Assembly: GCA_016713535.1 (NCBI GenBank)
Contig: JADJOY010000034.1
Location: forward strand, 1-58,587
Source: JADJOY01 sp016713535 [NCBI: Deltaproteobacteria bacterium]
GTDB taxonomy: Bacteria > JADJOY01
Direction of reading: 5' to 3'
DNA length: 58,587 nucleotides
Position numbers and translations under genes: made by a program. Below the pieces are notes generated by a model. That model was not told the DNA's origin, searched no databases, and saw only the letters and a list, made by a program, of their open reading frames with translations. Shown piece by piece: positions 28,717 through 38,937 of this stretch; position 1 is the first letter of the stretch, and every line of letters starts with the position of its first letter.

Positions 28717-29880
28717 ATGGCCGAGCCGGCACCCCCTGGAGGTCACCCACGCCACGACCTTCGTGGACACGTGGCGCTCGCGCTGCTTCATGCGCGCCTC
28801 CGTCCTGGAACCGCCGGACGGATCGCGCGCACCCACTCTCGCCCGACCGAGATCCTTGGCCAGGGCGCGCTCGCGCTCGAGACCATCCGACCGCTTTCGT
28901 CGACGGAGAGCGACGCTCTCGCCACGTTCGCCGACTGGGGGCGGGTGGACGACGAGATCGCTCGGGTCTCCGAGCATGGCGCCTGGCTGCTGGCGCTCGG
29001 CGATCCACGCTATCCGGAGCGGCTGGCCGCGATCGCGGACCCGCCTCCCTTGCTCTACGTGCGAGGCTCGATCGAGGACGGAGACCGCCTCGCGCTCGCG
29101 ATCGTGGGCTCGCGTCACGCGAGTCGCTACGGGCTCACCGCGGCCCGCGGCTTCGGCAAGCACCTCGCGCGTGCCGGACTGACGATCGTGAGCGGCCTCG
29201 CGCACGGGATCGACCAGGCCGCCCACGAAGGGGCCCTCGAGGCCGAGGGGCGAACGCTCGCCATCCTCGGCTGTGGCCTCGACGTCGACTACCCCCGCCA
29301 GGGCCGCGCGTTGCGCGACCGGATCGCCGCCCATGGGGCGCTCGTGAGCGAGTTCCCGCTCGGCACCGCGCCGCTGAAGCAGAACTTCCCCGTTCGCAAC
29401 CGGATCGTGAGCGCGCTCTCCCTCGGAGTCGTGGTCATCGAGGCTGCTCGCCAGAGCGGCTCGCTGATCACCGCTCGTGCCGCGCTCGATCAGGGACGCG
29501 AGGTCTTCGCCCTGCCCGGCCCCGTCGATCAGCCGAGCCACGCCGGCACCCTGGACCTGCTGCGCCAGGGCGCGCGCGCCGTCGGGGCGCCCACGCACGT
29601 GCTCGAGGACCTCGGGCTCGACGCCGAACCGGTGGCGCAGCCGCCCGCTCCGCTCAGCGAGGGCCAGCTCGGTCCGCGACGGCTCTCCACTCGCGAGACG
29701 GCGGCACGTCAGGTCCTCGCAGCGATCGCTCTCACGCCGGTCACCTTCGATTCACTCCTCGCGCGCACGGCACTCGAACCGACGGCACTCGCCGCGGTGC
29801 TGCTCGACCTCGAGCTCGATGGTCTGGTGGAGCGCGCGAACGACGGGACTTACGTCGCGCACGACCCGTTCGGGCGCTGA
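28717..29880 (+). CDS. dprA: DNA-processing protein DprA
   Basis: 387 residues. DprA loads RecA on incoming single-strand DNA during natural transformation. The Rossmann core is clear: PPPLLYVRGSI, AIVGSRHASRYGL, GLTIVSGLAHGIDQAAHEGA, LGCGLDVDYPRQ, QNFPVRNRIVSALS, and SGSLITARAALDQGREVFAL followed by PGPVDQPSHAGT. The C-terminus from RETAARQVLAAI is a winged-helix (DML1-like) domain. ATG 28717 is chosen; a later in-frame GTG near 28771 (VALALLHARLRPG) is possible because the first 18 residues are not conserved. It heads the plus-strand pair with trmFO, a common order (dprA-topA-trmFO) in which topA is here inverted. Confidence 0.93.
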   Translation: MAEPAPPGGHPRHDLRGHVALALLHARLRPGTAGRIARTHSRPTEILGQGALALETIRPLSSTESDALATFADWGRVDDEIARVSEHGAWLLALGDPRYPERLAAIADPPPLLYVRGSIEDGDRLALAIVGSRHASRYGLTAARGFGKHLARAGLTIVSGLAHGIDQAAHEGALEAEGRTLAILGCGLDVDYPRQGRALRDRIAAHGALVSEFPLGTAPLKQNFPVRNRIVSALSLGVVVIEAARQSGSLITARAALDQGREVFALPGPVDQPSHAGTLDLLRQGARAVGAPTHVLEDLGLDAEPVAQPPAPLSEGQLGPRRLSTRETAARQVLAAIALTPVTFDSLLARTALEPTALAAVLLDLELDGLVERANDGTYVAHDPFGR

Positions 29881-29952
29881 TCGGGTGGTTGGTAGGCTCC
29901 ACCGCGACGTGGCAAGCTGCGCCGCTCTGCCGATTCGCGCGAGCGCGAGCGT

Positions 29953-31354
29953 TTGACGATGACACTCTTCTCCCGCGGCGCGGTCGTCACGGTGGTCGGC
30001 GCGGGCCTGGCTGGCTGCGAGGCCGCGATGGCGCTCGCGCGGCGCGGGTTGCGCGTGCGCCTGATCGAGATGCGACCGGCCACCTCGGGCCCCGCTCACC
30101 GAACCGGCGACCTGGCCGAGCTGGTGTGCTCCGACTCGCTGCGCTCGGACAACCCCACGAACGCCGCCGGCCTGCTCAAGCGCGAGATGGAGGCGCTCGG
30201 CTCGCTCATCGTCGAGGCTGCCCGGCATGCGCGTGTCCCGGCCGGCGACGCGCTCGCCGTCGACCGCGTGATGTTCTCGCGCTTCATCGAGGAGCGGATC
30301 AGCGCCGAGCCGCGGATCGAGCTGGTCCGCGAGGAGCTCACCGAGCTCCCCGCGGCGCCCGCGATCATCGCCTGCGGCCCGCTTCCTCCGCCGCGCTTCG
30401 TCGAGGCGCTCGGACGGCGCTTCGGTGATCGATTCCTGTCGTTCTACGACGCGATCGCACCCGCGGTGTGGGCCGCGAGCGTCGACGAGTCGAGGGTGTA
30501 TGCCGCGTCCCGATACGGGAAGGGGGGCGGCGCCGACTACGTCAATTGCCCGATGAGCGAGGGCGAGTACCTCTCCTTCGTGGACGCCGTGCGCACCGGC
30601 CAGCGCGTCCCGGAGGAGTCGTTCGAGAACCTGCGCCGCTTCGAGGGTTGCTTGCCGATCGAGGTCATGGCCGACCGCGGCGTCGAGACCCTGCGTCACG
30701 GCCCGATGAAGCCGTTCCGGGCTGCGCGACCCGCGCACCGGCCTCACGCCCCACGCGGTGGTACAGCTACGCCGAGACGACGTGGCGGGCGAGGTCCTCA
30801 ACCTCGTCGGCTTCCAGACCAAGCTCACCCACCCGGAGCAGAAGCGGATCTTCCGCATGATCCCCGGGCTCGGCGACGCGGAGTTCGTGCGACTGGGCAG
30901 CCTGCACCGCAACACCTTCCTCACCTCTCCGGAGATCCTGGAACGAACGCTCGAGGTCAAGGACATGCCCGGCCTCTTCCTCGCCGGACAGGTGACGGGA
31001 GTCGAGGGTTACATCGAGTCCGCGACGATGGGGATCCTCGCCGGCGTCAACGCGGCGGCCCGCTGCCTCGGCCACGAGCCGCTCAGCCCACCCGACACGA
31101 CGGTGTCCGGTGGCCTCACCCGCCACCTCACCGAGACGCGGCCCGAGGATTTCCAGCCGACCAACGTTCACCTCGGGCTGCTCGCTCCGCTGCACGCGCC
31201 TCTCCGCAGGAACGCCAGACGTGACGCCCTGACCCGGCGCGCCGTCGAGGAGATGGACCGCTGGATCGCCACGTGGCCGGACGCGCTCCGACCGGAGGCG
31301 CGCTCGGCGGCGACGGCGATGCCCGACCGCGAAGCGATCGCGGACGCGCCGTGA
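29953..31354 (+). CDS. trmFO: Folate/FAD-dependent tRNA (uracil-54-C5)-methyltransferase TrmFO (frame broken near 30720)
   Basis: Makes 5-methyluridine at position 54 of tRNA using methylene-tetrahydrofolate and FADH2. FAD motif VVGAGLAGCEAAMALARRG, then IEMRPATSGPAHRTGDLAEL, the active-site cysteines CSDSLRSDN and FEGCLPIEVMADRG, and GPMKP. The frame then shifts near 30720; downstream reads GLRDPRTG, VVQLRRDD, NLVGFQTKLTHPEQKRIF, and the FAD site LFLAGQVTGVEGYIESA. Deleting one T restores about 466 residues, normal. TTG 29953 or ATG 29959 can start it; neither has a strong ribosome site. Confidence 0.92.
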
Positions 31355-31361
31355 GCTCCGG

Positions 31362-31439
31362 ATGAGCGACGAACGCCTCGCCGAGCTGGCGCGAGAAGCG
31401 CTTCGCGGGGTCATCGACCCCGAGCTCGGCCTCGTCTAG
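31362..31439 (+). pseudogene. Truncated DUF59/MIP18-type gene (25 codons)
   Basis: ATG 31362, seven bases after the trmFO stop, encodes SDERLAELAREALRGVIDPE and then LGLV followed by TAG. VIDPELGL is the hallmark opening of DUF59 (MIP18/SufT/PaaD-like) iron-sulfur assembly proteins, where the next residues should be 'NIVDLGLV'. The rest of the domain is absent in all frames of the 70 bases before the convergent topA end. It is therefore a remnant, or an assembly join at this point. Confidence 0.5.
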
Positions 31440-31495
31440 GTTCCGTCGCCGCGATTCGCCACGGATCCTGACACGGCCGCCCTGCGGCGTGGCGC

Positions 31496-31530
31496 CGCGG
31501 CGGTCGCGGTCAGCCCTTCCGACCGCCGCG
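31496..31530. repeat. Inverted repeat spanning the topA stop
   Basis: CGCGGCGGTCG (31496-31506) pairs perfectly with CGACCGCCGCG (31520-31530); the topA TGA lies in the loop. No T run follows, so terminator function is uncertain. Confidence 0.4.
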
Positions 31531-34232
31531 CCTCGAGCCGCCGGTCGACCGTCGCCGGCCCGGCTTCGGGGCGTCAGGAGCACGAGGATCCCTGCCGAGA
31601 TCGCGCAGCTTCTGCTCGCGCGCCTCGAGAAGCTCGAGCGCGGCCTCGAGGGTGAGCCCCTCGGCGTTGCGCCCCTTGGGCACCGACGCGTTCACGACAC
31701 CGTCCGTGACGTAGGGACCGAAGCGTCCGTTGCGTAGCTCGATGGGCGCGCCGCTCTGCGGGTGTGCTCCGAGCGCCTTGAGCATCGAGGGGCGAGCGGT
31801 GAGCCGCCCACGCTTGGGCTGCGCGAGGACGGCGAGCGCGTCCGGGACCTGGATCGTGGCGAGCTGCTCGTAGCTCTCGAGGCTGCGACTCTCCTTGCCC
31901 ATCAAGAGGTACGGACCGAATCGCCCGAACGCGGCGAGGATCGGCTCGCCCGTCTCCGGATGACGTCCGATCTCGCGCGGATACGAGAGCAGCGCCAGCG
32001 CATCGTCGAGCGTGAGTGCGTCCTTGGCCTGGTTGGGCCACAGGCTCGCGGTGCGTGGCCTGGGCGTCTTCGCGCCCTTCGGCTTCTTCTCACCCTTCGC
32101 GGGCTTGAACGCCTCACCGAGCTGCACGTATGCGCCGAACGCGCCGTCGCGCAGCAGCACGGGCAAGCCGGTCGCGGGGTCGCTCCCGAGCACCTTGTCG
32201 CCGCCCGCGGTTCGCGCGATGTACGCGAGCGCCGTGGCGACGTCGAGCTGATCGAGGGGAAGATCGTCGGGAACGCTCGCGCGCTCGTCGCCGTCGCCGA
32301 TCTGTACGCAGGGGCCGAACCGTCCGACCCGCGCCACGACGTCCCGGCCCTGGTCGTCCCGGCCGAGCGGGATCGAGCTGATCTCGCGAGCGTCGATCTC
32401 CTCCCAGCCGCTACCGACGCGGCGTTTGAGACCGAGCTCACCGATGCCGTTGCCGCGCGGGTTCACGTCGCCGAAGTAGAAGCGACGCAGCCACGGCCGC
32501 GCCTCCTGCTCACCGTTCGCGACGGCATCGAGGTCGTCCTCCATGCGCGCCGTGAAGTCGAAATCGACCAGATCGGAGAAGTGCTTCTCGAGGAGGTTCA
32601 CGACCGCGAACGCGGTCAGCGTGGGTACGAGCGCCGAGCCCTTCTTCCACACGTAGCCGCGATCCTGGATCGTCTGGATGATCGACGCATAGGTGGACGG
32701 GCGTCCGATGCCGCGGACCTCGAGCTCCTTCACCAGGCTCGCCTCGGTGAAGCGCGCCGGCGGCTGGGTCTCGTGCCCCTTGGCCTCGACGCTTCGTGGC
32801 GCCAGTCGATCGCCCTCGGCGATCGGGGGCAGCGCCCGATCCTCGTCCTCGAGCTCCGCTTCCGGATCGTCCGAGCCCTCGACGTACGCGCGCAGGAAGC
32901 CGGCGAACGTGGTCACCTTGCCGGAAGCGGTCAGCACCGCCTGACCGTGTTCGCCCGCCGCAGCCACGATGCGCGCCGAGGTGCGGAGCTGCTCCGCGTC
33001 CTTCATCTGCGAAGCGACGGCGCGCTTCCACACCAGCTCGTAGAGCGCCAGCTCGTCGCGATCGAGCTCGCGTCGCAGGCTCTCCGGAGTCGCGAAGGAC
33101 TCACCCGCGGGCCGGATCGCCTCGTGGGCCTCCTGCGCGCCCTTCACCTTCTTCGCGTAGACGCGCGGCTCGGGGTGAAGGTACTCGGCACCGAACAGCT
33201 GGCGAACCTGCGCACGCGCCGCGTCGAGAGCTTGGCTCGACAGGTTCGTGGAGTCGGTTCGCATGTAGGTGATGTAGCCGTTCTCGTAGAGGCGCTGCGC
33301 GACCGACATGGTCCGCTGGGCGCTGAAGCGCAGCTTGCGCCCCGCCTCCTGCTGGAGCGTCGAGGTGATGAAGGGTGGCGCAGGACGCTGGGTGAAGGGC
33401 CGCTCGGTGACCGAGGTGACCTCGAAGCTCGCCCGTCCGAGGTGCGCGGCGACCGACCGCGCGCGCACCTCGTCGAGGCAGACCACCGCGTTCGCGTCGG
33501 CGAGGCGCCCGGTCTCGGCGTCGAAGTCCTTGCCCGACGCGAGCCGCCTGTCGCCCAGCTCGACGAGCCGCGCCAGCACCGTCGGACCACCGCCGCTCGT
33601 GGCCAGCTCGGCCTCGACGTCCCAGAACGAGGCGGCGACGAACGCCCGTCGCTCCCGTTCACGGTTGACCACCAGCCGAGTCGCGACCGACTGCACGCGG
33701 CCGGCAGAGAGCTTGGGCCGGACCTTGCGCCACAGCACCGGCGAGACCTCGTAGCCATAGAGGCGGTCGAGGATCCGGCGTGCCTCTTGCGCCTGCACGA
33801 GGCCCTGGTCGAGGTCGCGGGTCTTCGCCAGCGCATCGCGGATCGCCGTCGCGGTGATCTCGTGGAACACCATGCGCTTGATCGGCACCTTGGGCCTGAG
33901 CACCTCGGTGAGGTGCCAGGCGATCGCTTCACCCTCGCGGTCCTCGTCGGTCGCGAGGTAGAGCTCCAGGCGTCCTTGAGAAGCCCCTGGAGCTTCTTCA
34001 CCTGAGCGCGCTTGGTCGGCGGCACGATGCAGATCGGCTCGAAGTCCTGGTCGACGTTCACGCCGAGCTGTTTCCAGGACTCCTTCTGGTACTTCTCCGG
34101 AACTTCCTTGGCGGATGACGGCAAGTCGCGAACGTGGCCGATCGACGACTCGACCACGAACTTCGGGCCGAGAAAGCCCGCGATCTTGCGAGCCTTCGCC
34201 GGCGACTCGACGATGACGAGCGGTTTCGACAT
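31510..34232 (-). CDS. topA: DNA topoisomerase I (frame broken near 33972)
   Basis: Relaxes negative supercoils by single-strand passage. ATG 34232 opens KPLVIVESPAKARKIAGFLG and GHVRDLPSSAKEVP, the Toprim start. A base is missing near 33972: upstream LQGLLKDA, downstream LELYLATDEDREGEAIAW. The catalytic tyrosine lies in ENGYITYMRTDSTNLSSQAL. Instead of zinc fingers the C-terminus carries about four Toprim_C-type repeats (GRFGPCVQIGDG, GAFGAYVQLGEA, GRFGPYLLMG, GRFGPYVTDG) and a basic tail, as in deltaproteobacterial, actinobacterial and cyanobacterial TopA. The corrected length is about 907 residues. A terminator-like hairpin separates it from the dCMP deaminase upstream. Confidence 0.95.
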
Positions 34233-34319
34233 GGGGCGCGTAGGCAAACCGAGCGCTCGCGCCATTGTCAAGCAGCGGCGCGAGTCACCCGCGCGTGGCG
34301 AGCCTCGGGCCGCACCTCG

Positions 34320-34347
34320 CTGGGACGCGCGCGAGCGCGCGTCCCAG
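34320..34347 (-). terminator. Hairpin downstream of the dCMP deaminase gene
   Basis: CTGGGACGCGCGC pairs with GCGCGCGTCCCAG (13 bases, two-base loop). It begins eight bases past the dCMP deaminase stop on the minus strand. There is no T run, so termination strength is uncertain. Confidence 0.5.
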
Positions 34348-34354
34348 TGCCGGC

Positions 34355-34915
34355 TCAGGCCTCGTCGAGATGAATCTCGACGAGCTCGATGCCGAGCCGC
34401 TTCGCGACCTCGAAGATGCGCTCGTCGCGGTAGAACTCCGCGAAGCAGATGCGCTTGACGCCCGCATTGGCGATGAGCTTGAAGCAGTTCCAGCACGGCG
34501 ACGCGGTCGTGTAGAAGGTCGCGCCCTCGATGCCGACGCCGTTGCGCGCGGCCTGGATGATGGCGTTGGCCTCTGCGTGGATGGTCGCCACGCAGTGTCC
34601 CGAGTCCATCATGTGGCCGACCTCGTCGCAGTGAGGCATGCCTCGGATCGAGCCGTTGTAGCCGGTCGAGAGGATCATGCGCTCACGTTCGATCACCGCG
34701 CCGACGTGCTTGCGGTCGCAGGTCGCGCGCGTCGCCACCTGGACCGCGATGTTCATGAAGTAGCGGTCCCAGCTCGCGCGGCGCCGCGGCTCGGCGCCAG
34801 TCGCGCGTGGGGCGCTCGCCGTCGCGGTCGCGGTCGCGGCGGCCATCCGCGGCGGCGCGCTGCGAGCGCCACGGCCGGAGGTGCGGACGACTCGATTTTT
34901 CGGGTGGGCTCCCAT
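34355..34915 (-). CDS. dCMP/cytidine deaminase family protein (ComEB-like)
   Basis: 186 residues from ATG 34915, which has GGGAGAA four bases upstream. The deaminase core runs from WDRYFMNIAVQVATRATCDR. The zinc ligands are HAEANAII and TASPCWNCFKLI (PCxxC), and the dCMP-deaminase-type RKHVGAVIERERMILSTGYN is present. It should convert dCMP to dUMP for dTTP supply. The family usually starts near WDRYF; here about 45 basic, Ala/Thr-rich residues precede it (MAAATATATASAPRATG), a likely disordered extension or a start placed too far upstream (the internal ATG at MAAAT is an option). A 29-base gap follows the M48 peptidase gene. Confidence 0.88.
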   Translation of the reverse strand: MGAHPKNRVVRTSGRGARSAPPRMAAATATATASAPRATGAEPRRRASWDRYFMNIAVQVATRATCDRKHVGAVIERERMILSTGYNGSIRGMPHCDEVGHMMDSGHCVATIHAEANAIIQAARNGVGIEGATFYTTASPCWNCFKLIANAGVKRICFAEFYRDERIFEVAKRLGIELVEIHLDEA

Positions 34916-34944
34916 GCGGTTCTCCCGGTCTCGGTTCGGTGGAA

Positions 34945-36450
34945 CTATCGCACGAGCCAGGGCTCTCGCCATCTCGGAACGAGCCCGACCGGTGCGCCTC
35001 CGACCGACCGGGAGGTCTCGACCCCGGGCTCGCGGCGCGGGTTGAAGCGAGTGGCTGAGATCCGGTCCCTGAGCGCCTTGACGCGCTCGTCGTCCTTGCC
35101 GAACGCGTCACGCGCCTGCTGGTAATGGTAGACCGCGAGGCGCCGATCGCGGTCCAGCAGCGCCGCCTCGGCAAGCTCGAGCGAGGCCTCGCCGGTCCGG
35201 CCCTGCTCACCCAGGACCACGCCGAGCTGCTGATGTGCCTCGGCGTCGTCCGGAATCCGATCGACCACGAGGCGGTACACCTGCTCTGCCTCGCCGGGGC
35301 GGCCCAGCGCCCGGAGCACGCGGCCGTAGGCTCGATCGATGTCGGGATCGGCAGCCTGCAGACGGTGTGCTCGAGCGAGGGCGACCACCGCGTCGTCGAG
35401 GCGCTGGGACGCCTCGAGAATCTCGCCGAGCTCGGCCCAACCTCGCGCGTATTCCGGTTGCTCGGCGAGCACCGATCGCATCAGATCGTAGGCGTCGGGG
35501 AGACGCCCGAGCGACTTGAGCGCGAGCGCCATGCCGAGCCGATCGTGGACGGTCCGGTCGTCGCTTGAGCCGCTCGCCGTAGGCGCGCGCGCCTGAACGC
35601 GTCCGAGATCGCCTGCGGCGAGCGCGACCTCGCCGCTCTGCGGCATGTGCTCGGCGATGTCCTCGACGACGCCGATCCGCGACGACACCTCCGGGTGGGT
35701 CAGGAGGTAGGGCGGCGCGAAGATCGGGCTGCGTCGCTCCTCCTCCATCAGGCGGTGGAAGAAGCCGGACATCGCGCGCGGCGAGTACCCGGCGCCAGCG
35801 AGGATCCGCATACCCTGGCGGTCCGCTTCGTCTTCCATCTCGCGGGTGTGCGCGAGCATCGACGCCTGGGCGGTGGCGAGCGTGCCCATCATCCCCGCCT
35901 GCCCGAGCTGCGCCGCCTGGCTGCCGCCGCTCGACGCGATCACGGCGCTCCCGATCAGCCCCGCGAGCGCCGCGATGCTCGCCTTCTGGGAGCTCTCGAT
36001 GTTGAGCGCGATGTGACGGCCCCGCACGTGCGCAGCCTCGTGGGAGAGCACCGCCGCGAGCTCGGCGTCGCTCCTCGCAGCCAGCAGCAGCCCGGTGTGA
36101 ACGAAGATGTAGCCGGCGGGTCCGGCAAAGGCGTTGATGCGTGGGTCGCGGATGACGGCGAACGTGAGCTCGAAGGGACCGCGACCCGCGGAGCGGGCCA
36201 CCTCGGCTCCCACCGCCTGCACGTAGCCGACGATCTCCGAGTCCCTGACGATCGGGAGCTGATCCTCGACCTGGGTGAGGAACTCCTCCCCCAGCTCACG
36301 TTCGTCCTCGATCGTGAACGTGAAGAAGGTGCCGTTCGCGAGCTTGTCGATCGGATGATCGGGGATGGCGCAACCGCTCCCGGACCACACCAGCGACGCC
36401 ACGGTCGAGAGCGCCAGCCAGGCGCGTAGCCGCCGTGAGCTGCGAGACAT
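34945..36450 (-). CDS. M48-family metalloprotease lipoprotein with TPR repeats (BepA-like)
   Basis: 501 residues from ATG 36450. A lipoprotein signal ends LVWSGSGC. The peptidase domain shows INAFAGPAGYIFVHTGLLLA, the zinc site SHEAAHVRGRH (HExxH) and the third ligand in EMEDEADRQGMRIL. The C-terminal half is TPR (RLGMALALKSLGRLPDAYD, ARGWAELGEILEASQRLDD, AHQQLGVVLGEQGRTGEA). E. coli BepA has the same order and assists or degrades outer-membrane proteins such as LptD; a similar periplasmic quality-control role is inferred. It diverges from the YfhO-like gene. Confidence 0.85.
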   Translation of the reverse strand: MSRSSRRLRAWLALSTVASLVWSGSGCAIPDHPIDKLANGTFFTFTIEDERELGEEFLTQVEDQLPIVRDSEIVGYVQAVGAEVARSAGRGPFELTFAVIRDPRINAFAGPAGYIFVHTGLLLAARSDAELAAVLSHEAAHVRGRHIALNIESSQKASIAALAGLIGSAVIASSGGSQAAQLGQAGMMGTLATAQASMLAHTREMEDEADRQGMRILAGAGYSPRAMSGFFHRLMEEERRSPIFAPPYLLTHPEVSSRIGVVEDIAEHMPQSGEVALAAGDLGRVQARAPTASGSSDDRTVHDRLGMALALKSLGRLPDAYDLMRSVLAEQPEYARGWAELGEILEASQRLDDAVVALARAHRLQAADPDIDRAYGRVLRALGRPGEAEQVYRLVVDRIPDDAEAHQQLGVVLGEQGRTGEASLELAEAALLDRDRRLAVYHYQQARDAFGKDDERVKALRDRISATRFNPRREPGVETSRSVGGAPVGLVPRWREPWLVR

Positions 36451-36676
36451 CAACGTGGGGACCTCCGAACCACGGGGCTCGGTACGGGTGGGCGCGAGGC
36501 TCGAACGGGCGCGACGGCCAGCGTCCTCAGGGCAGGCGGATTCGCCCGCAAGATCGCACTCGACGGGGTCCTCTGCAAGGAAGCGCTCGCGACCACCTCG
36601 ACCTGCTGTCCTCGCTCGGCCCGGGCGGGTGTGGCACCATCGAGCGCCTCGCCGCTCCCCCGACCGGCGCACCTCC

Positions 36677-38829
36677 ATGATCGAGCCGCGGATCGCCTCA
36701 CACGAGCTTAGACGTAGCTCGGGGCTCGGGTATGCGGTGCTGCTCGCGCTTTCGGTCGTGGTCCTGCACGCCGACCTGCTCGGCGGCGGCTCGGCGCACC
36801 ATCGGGGCCAGGACGATCTCGAGCTGACGATCCCCTACGCCCGCGCGTTGTGGCGCGCCATCGAAGCCCACGAGTCGCCGTGGTGGCTCCCGTGGATCGA
36901 CGGCGGCACCAGCGCATTCACACGGTTCCCGTCTCTGGGCCCCTTCTACCCGGCGGTCCTCGCATTCTCCGGTCGTGATCCCATCCGCGCTCTCGACTGG
37001 GTGCTGCTCGCACACGTCGCACTGGCTGCTTTCGGCACGCGGGCGTGGGTCCGTGCGCTCGGCGGCTCCCACGGTGCCGGGCTCGTCGGCGGCTTCGTTC
37101 TCGCGGGGTCGAGCGTGTGGCACGTCGCAGCGCACGAGGGATACGCCACCGAGGCTCCGGTGTGGACGTGGCTGCCTGGTCGCTTGCCGCCCTCGAGCGC
37201 GCACGCAGCGGCGAGCCTCTGCGGCGCGGGGCGGAGGCGGCGTTCGCCGTTGGCCTCCTGGTTCTGGGCGGGCACGCCACCGACCTCTACATCGGCTTGC
37301 TCGCCGCCGTGACCTATCTGATGGCCCGGCTCTGGGTGCTGCGCGGAGATCCGGCCGAGGTGCGTCGGCTGGTCGTCGCGAGCGTGACCGCGGGCACGCT
37401 CGGCGCGGGGGTCGGCCTCGCCTTCTGGCTCCCCGTGCTTCGGACCATCGACCTGGCCGGGCTCGCCGCCGGTCGGGCGGCCAAACCTGCGATTCCGCAC
37501 CCCGTGCTCCGGCTCGTGCTTCCGGGCGAGGCCTGGGGGACCAAGGATTCTCTCTACGTGGGCCTCGTGACGGTCGCTTGGGTCGTGAGCGCCTTTCGAA
37601 CGGAGTCCCGACGCCGGGCGTGGCCGCTGGCCCTGGTCGCGGCCTCCGCGCTGGTGCTGTCGTTGGGCCCGGACACGGCTCTGTGGCGCGCACTGACCGT
37701 GCTGCCGGGCTTTTCCGCCGTCGACCAGGCGAACGTCCTGTCGTGGCCGTTCGCGGTGTTCGTGGCCACCCTCGCCGGCCTCGGTTTGCCGAGCGAGGCC
37801 GAGGTCTCGACCCGCCGCCACGCGACGCTGATCACGGTGGCGTGGCCGCTGTTGGTCGCGGACCTCTCGATCCTCGCACTCCGCGGCTGGATCGAACCGT
37901 CCCGGTGGGATCTCGCGCGGAACGTCCGCGGACGCGCCGTCGTCGCGTCCCCGCGAGAGTGCGCCCTGGTCGCCCCGCCCCTCGACGATCGTCCCCACCG
38001 GGTACTCGTGATCGAGCGGTTCTCTCCGGAGGACGAGCTCGTGCTGTGGCGGAACGACGCGCTGCGCCTCGGCTGCATCGAGGACGTCCGCGCGTCTGCC
38101 CACCTCGGCTCACCACGCCTGCGACGGATGCTGCGCGAGCTCGGCCCGTGGCCCGTCGACTGGGATTCGTTCTCCGACGTTCGCGCACGCGCTCCGACCT
38201 CGCTCACCCTCGCGGAAGAGAGTCGCGCGACACGCGTCCTCGACCTGCTCGGCGTCGACACCGTCGTGACGGACGTCGACGTTTCCGGCGTTGCGTTCGA
38301 GCGGCTGGCCGGCGAGCCTGCGCTCGCCCGCTGGATCCGCACCGATCCCTTGCCGCGCTACCGACTCGTCGCCCACGCCGAGGTGGTGAACGGCGAGGAG
38401 GCGGCCGCGGACCGGGTGCTCGCGCGATCGTTCGACCCTCGCGACGCCGTGGTGCTGGAGGACGAGGCTCGAGACCTGTCCGCCTCCGCCCCGGAAGATC
38501 GAGCGGCGCGCCCAGCCCGGCCCGCGCCGGTCCGCATCGATCGTCACCGGCCGGGCGACATCCTCCTCCACAGCGAATCCCGCCCGGGTGACGTCTTGGT
38601 GGTGGGTGAGACCTGGCTCCCCGGCTGGCGGGCGACGGTGGACGGGCACCCGGCGACCCTGGTTCGAGCCAACTACCTCCACATGGCCCTCGCCCCGCCC
38701 GCCGGAAGCCATTCGATCCACCTCACGTACTCACCTCCCGGGCTCGCGCTCGGCGTGGCCATCGCGTCCATCTCGGCGACGCTCTCGATCGTGCTCGTCG
38801 TCCGCCCGCCTCGCCCACGGCGATCGTGA
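36677..38829 (+). CDS. YfhO-like multi-spanning membrane protein 1 (frame broken near 37175)
   Basis: About 717 residues after restoring one base near 37175 (upstream EAPVWTWLP, downstream SLAALERARSGEP). It has about ten membrane helices: an opening helix GYAVLLALSVVVLHADLLGG and the luminal loop FTRFPSLGPFYPAVLAF, later TYLMARLWVL and a large C-terminal extracytoplasmic domain with WLPGWRATVDGHPATLVRAN and a final helix. This is the pattern of YfhO/GT-C-type proteins, which in Gram-positives attach sugars to lipoteichoic acid or polysaccharides. The substrate here is unknown. A second member lies at 44720-47258 on the other strand. Confidence 0.75.
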
Positions 38830-38937
38830 CCGAACCTTGACCGAGCCCTGATCGTTCCCACACCGCGTGGGTCGCGGTGCCCAGCATCCTCTCGGGCATC
38901 CGGGGGCGCTCGATGCACGCTCTCGGGGAGGATGACC

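Noticed and set aside
33960-33990. Programmed frameshift in topA
   Set aside because: No slippery heptamer or downstream structure typical of programmed shifts. Many other genes in the window carry similar one-base breaks, so sequence error is simpler.
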